Shown here: piece by piece, positions 61,221 to 64,000 of the stretch
Layout: each line of letters starts with the position of its first letter
Numbering within the stretch: position 1 is the stretch's first letter
From: Caenimonas sedimenti
GTDB lineage: Bacteria > Pseudomonadota > Gammaproteobacteria > Burkholderiales > Burkholderiaceae_C
Direction of reading: 5' to 3'
Assembly (NCBI RefSeq): GCF_007833165.1
Contig: NZ_VOBQ01000025.1
Span: 17,518 to 81,517, forward strand
DNA: 64,000 nt
Translations under genes and position numbers: made by a program
Notes under the pieces: model-generated
Database searches by the model: none
Told to the model about the DNA's origin: nothing
What the model saw: the letters and a program-made list of their open reading frames with translations, nothing else

Positions 61221-63119
61221 TCAATGCACCGTGTAGTCGTAGCGCACGACGATCGGCGTCGGCTTCAGCAGCAGGGTGCAGCGGCTGTCCAGGCACGCGA
61301 AGAAGCGCAGGTAACCCTGCACCCGCCCCGCCGCGGCGAATGGCTTGGGTTGCAGCGTCACCGTGGCCGTCGCGCTCGACTCGTCGATGGAGACCTGGGC
61401 CAGCCCGGGCTGATAAAGCCCCTGCGGGTCCTCCACGACGATCGCCAACTGGCCGCCCTCTAGCAGGGACAGGTTCCCGGTGGCGCGGAACTGGAAGCTG
61501 GCTGGCGGTGCGCTCCCGGCTTCGACGGCACCGCCCAGGCTGGCCGAACCCACCAGTTCGACCTCGACGAAGTCCAGGTAGCGTGAACCCGGTGGCGGCT
61601 CGGTGAGGGCGGGCGCGATGTGCGTTTCCACCTGGAACGTCACCTTGTAGATTTCCCCGGACGGCCCGCCGAAGGTGGCGATGAGCGGCGTCGTCCCGCT
61701 GAAGGCCGAGCGCGGCGTGCCGAGCACGCGCCCGTTGCCGGAGTCGACGTACAGGCCGCCCCCCAGGGAGGCAATGGCACCGTCCGAGCGCGACGGGGCA
61801 CTGAAGAAGGCGCCGAAGCCAGGCCCCGGGACCACGGGCTGGCCCGTGAGGGCGTCGAGCACCGTGTACCGCAGCTCGGTGACGAAGGGCTCGCCGACCT
61901 GCGCCGTGACGCGGGTCGGGCCGGTGATCGTGACCCCGTGGACGTGGAAGGAGAAACGCGCCCGCGCCTCGCCGGCCAGGCCGGTGACCTGCAAGCCGAC
62001 CTCACCGGAGTAGGTGCCCGGCTGGGCAACGTAGCCCGAGATCACCCCGGTGGTCGCATCGACCCACAGGCCGGGGGGCAGCGAGCCGGAAGCGACCCGG
62101 TACTGCGTCGCCTTGCCGACAATGCCGGTCACCGCGGGCAGCGCGACGACGGGCGAGGCAATGGACAAGGTCGCGGGCGCATAAGCCTGGAAGCTGACGC
62201 CGGCGACCCCCGGATCGGGCGGCGGCGGCGGGCCGGTGGAGCCTCCGCAGGCATCCACCGCCGGATTGAAGGAGAAGCGCTGCACGTCCACCGGTGGCAG
62301 GCCCGGAAAGGCGATCTGGGCGGTGCATGCCGTGAGCACGCGCAACTCGAATCTGGAACTGTCCGCCAGCCGGTCCGGCGCCGTGTACGCACCGGCCAGC
62401 GTCTGGCCGCCGCGGTAGGCGGCGAAATCGCCGAGCGCCGTGGCGTTCACCGGAAGGCCGGCCGAGACCAGGTTCCAGACCGGCTGGCCGCTGCTGTCGT
62501 AGTGGAAGACGCCGACGTTGGCGATGCCGTTGAGCATTTCGATGGTGTAGCCGCGGCCGCTCTCGGCGGGGTTCCAGTAGATGCCGGTTTCCGGCTGCAC
62601 CGCCGATCGCTGCCCTTCGGGCTGGCTGGGCAGCTGCGCCGCCGACAACGCGAAGCGGTAGGCCGTGTAGCTGCGCCCCGGCAGCTGGACGCGCGCGGCC
62701 CCGGCGGCGCTGAACAGGATGGCGACATCCGCGAACGCCGACGCGGCCGGCGTCTTTGGCGTGCGGGAGGTTCCCGCCTGCCCACCGACGTGGCGCTGCA
62801 AGGTGCCGCGGAACTCCTGCCCGGCAGCCGTGCTGGTCATGTTGCCGACACCGCTGTACCAGACCGCGCGCCCCTCCGCTTCGAACACGTAGAAAGTGGC
62901 GACGGCCAGCCCTCCCTGCGCCTCGAAGAAGAACCCGGTGCCCGGCTCGAACGGATTCCACCAGGTGCCGGTCAGCGCGCGGTCCGCCGCCGACACGGGC
63001 TGGGCCTTGAGTGCCTGGGCGAGGGCCTGGACGGCGGGCGATCCCCCGCCGCATCCGGCGGCCAGCCCCAGGAGCAGGACCGCGGCAGCGCGGCGGAGCA
63101 ATGCACGCAGGTCCATCAT
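61221..63119 (-). CDS. lipoprotein with Ig-like (putative Ig-fold) repeats
   Basis: This 632-residue protein has a lipobox at residues about 17-23 (LLLGLAAGC), predicting an outer-membrane or secreted lipoprotein. The N-terminal part has a repeated motif (GTWWNPFEPGTGFFFEAQGG and IYWNPAESGRGYTIEMLNG). A central cysteine-containing segment, AFPGLPPVDVQRFSFNPAVDAC, is followed by putative Ig repeats (VASGSLPPGLWVDATTGVISG; GEVGLQVTGLAGEA). The C-terminus is beta-rich. No catalytic site is seen. It starts in a TGATG overlap with the stop of the truncated paralogue upstream. The longer open frame before 63119 is the shadow of that gene. Confidence 0.75.
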   Translation of the reverse strand: MMDLRALLRRAAAVLLLGLAAGCGGGSPAVQALAQALKAQPVSAADRALTGTWWNPFEPGTGFFFEAQGGLAVATFYVFEAEGRAVWYSGVGNMTSTAAGQEFRGTLQRHVGGQAGTSRTPKTPAASAFADVAILFSAAGAARVQLPGRSYTAYRFALSAAQLPSQPEGQRSAVQPETGIYWNPAESGRGYTIEMLNGIANVGVFHYDSSGQPVWNLVSAGLPVNATALGDFAAYRGGQTLAGAYTAPDRLADSSRFELRVLTACTAQIAFPGLPPVDVQRFSFNPAVDACGGSTGPPPPPDPGVAGVSFQAYAPATLSIASPVVALPAVTGIVGKATQYRVASGSLPPGLWVDATTGVISGYVAQPGTYSGEVGLQVTGLAGEARARFSFHVHGVTITGPTRVTAQVGEPFVTELRYTVLDALTGQPVVPGPGFGAFFSAPSRSDGAIASLGGGLYVDSGNGRVLGTPRSAFSGTTPLIATFGGPSGEIYKVTFQVETHIAPALTEPPPGSRYLDFVEVELVGSASLGGAVEAGSAPPASFQFRATGNLSLLEGGQLAIVVEDPQGLYQPGLAQVSIDESSATATVTLQPKPFAAAGRVQGYLRFFACLDSRCTLLLKPTPIVVRYDYTVH

Positions 63120-63872
63120 CAGTAGATCTGGTAGGACATGTTCAGGGTCTGGCGCACGGCGAAATCCTGCTGGAAGACGATGTCGACATGGACTTTGAAG
63201 CCGCCGCTGCCTGCGGTGGTGGGAGTGCCCTGCAACGCGCCTGTCGGGCTCAGCGTGACCCCGGCGGGAAGGTGGCCCTCCGCCGAGAACGTGGCGACCA
63301 CCGAGGGGGCGAGCTTGCCGTGGCCCCCTGCGCCGTCGTCGATGAAGTAGTGCAAGCCGGCGGGCAACGGCGTGCCAACGGGCCGGTTGAACAGGTGGTC
63401 GCCGCCCCTCGAGTTGACATACAACTTGAGGAACACCGGGTGGAAGTGGACCGAATACGGAACCTGTGACTCGCCGCTGTAGCCATCCACCGTCATGGCG
63501 ATGAAGCCGTCCACGAAGTTGGCCGCGTCCAGCGGGACGCCGGAGATGACGCCGGTGTCCGGATCGAGCCGCAAGCCCCTCGGCCATTTGCCGGAGGCGA
63601 CGCGGAAGCGCGTCCTGCCCCTCGGGTTGCCGGCGACGGTCGGCGCCACCGGCGCCAGCTCGTGCAGCACGGGCATCGACACGGGCAGCGCGTAGGGCTT
63701 GAGGCTGATGCCCGCGCTTTCCAGCGAGGCGCCCGGCGGCGGCGTCTCCACCGGGGCCACCCAGCCGCTGCGGCACGCCTCGACGGCGGGGTTGAAGGAG
63801 AAGCGGTAGGCGGTCACGGGCGGCAGGCCCGGGAATCCGATCTCCACGGTGCAGGGCCCGGCCGTTTTCAGC
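63119..63872 (-). pseudogene. paralogue of the Ig-repeat lipoprotein, 5' end removed by an insertion sequence
   Basis: The coding frame ends at TGA 63121-63119. Upstream it reads FPGLPPVTAYRFSFNPAVEAC, clearly parallel to FPGLPPVDVQRFSFNPAVDAC in the neighbouring lipoprotein, then VASGKWPRGLRLDPDTGVISG, parallel to its Ig repeat. Homology starts abruptly near 63872. Before it the sequence becomes the end of an insertion element (AAAAACTC, TTGAAAAAC-type). The N-terminal half, including any signal peptide, is therefore displaced beyond the window or lost. The next possible start codon, GTG 63845-63847, would yield only a 242-residue fragment without a lipobox. Confidence 0.7.
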
Positions 63873-63938
63873 TGATTCTGTTGAAAAACTCTCCGGTGCC
63901 GCCTAGATTTGCGCGAACCAAATGCGGGGGTGCTGACG
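63873..63938 (+). mobile_element. left end of an insertion sequence (IS1182-like), element continues past window
   Basis: GATTCTGTTGAAAAACTC at about 63873-63890 resembles the terminal repeat of IS1182-family elements, and the frame of the adjacent pseudogene breaks there. The right end and target duplication are outside the window, so the boundary is approximate. Confidence 0.5.
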
Positions 63939-64000
63939 ATGATGGGAAGCCAAGGCGGAGCGCAGGATCGGCTGTTCTACTCGTTCAACCTTGAAGACCA
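63939..64000 (+). CDS. transposase, N-terminal fragment (IS1182-like)
   Basis: Only about 20 residues are inside the window: MMGSQGGAQDRLFYSFNLED, which matches the start of IS1182-type (DDE) transposases (QxxLFYSFxLED-). The gene continues beyond the right edge. The start is the first of two tandem ATG codons at 63939 and 63942. No frame problem is visible in the short part seen. Confidence 0.6.
   Translation, partial: MMGSQGGAQDRLFYSFNLED

Overview
The window is a high-GC bacterial chromosome segment, best read as a betaproteobacterium of the order Burkholderiales, probably Comamonadaceae (Ramlibacter/Variovorax-like). The basis is family content and gene order rather than a database match: recX behind recA with a CTG-N10-CAG LexA box, YaeQ, a DUF3717/DUF1289 protein, PglL-type O-oligosaccharyltransferase with a TfpX-type pilin accessory protein, a sigma-54 pilin promoter, and a TctDE-like two-component pair. 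Coding density is very high, and many neighbours share ATGA or TGATG stop/start overlaps. Almost all very long antisense ORFs are shadows of these GC-rich genes.

Layout. 1-4927: end of an NTF2-like gene, an M23 peptidase, a GST/Hsp70-like pair, purB and yaeQ. 4928-7220: an accessory pocket of visibly lower GC. Two hypothetical genes, one with a HEPN RNase motif, look like integron cassettes around an attC-like site. They are bracketed by nested inverted repeats. 7221-12578: housekeeping and small conserved genes, including a TerC transporter behind a yybP-ykoY (manganese) riboswitch, an M48 peptidase, a pilin accessory protein and moaC. 12542-26563: a glycan locus with oligosaccharyltransferase, glycosyltransferases, sugar aminotransferase, acetyltransferase, flippase, methyltransferases and a PhyH oxygenase. 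26652-37437: a type IV pilin gene with a sigma-54 promoter, then a seven-gene minus-strand region in which a CHASE2 Ser/Thr kinase, PP2C phosphatase, FHA protein, CHASE2 nucleotide cyclase, cyclic-nucleotide-phosphodiesterase-like MBL enzyme and GAF-containing GspE/PilB ATPase lie head to tail.

37633-50459: a second TerC, sucCD, argC, a split spermidine-synthase-like pair, an alkaline-phosphatase-superfamily transferase, recX-recA, a MarR regulator, a two-component system and a GST. 50476-55511: a SPOR protein and birA, then a SET-domain protein divergent from topoisomerase III. That topoisomerase carries an H1-like Lys/Ala tail and a C-terminal SWIB domain. A 36-bp perfectly alternating pyrimidine/purine tract separates the two genes. 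55584-64000: a FecR-TPR-beta-barrel protein coupled to a second CHASE2 cyclase, a DUF3703 protein, a lipoprotein with Ig-like repeats, and a paralogue of it cut off by an insertion sequence running off the right edge.

How the genes may work together (inference). The glycan locus plus PglL, flippase, TfpX and pilin fit O-glycosylation of type IV pilin. The kinase/FHA/cyclase/PDE/GspE block looks like a phospho- and cyclic-nucleotide-controlled regulator of a pilus-type assembly motor. The most unusual parts are that signalling block, the SET/SWIB-topoisomerase pair and the HEPN cassette pocket.
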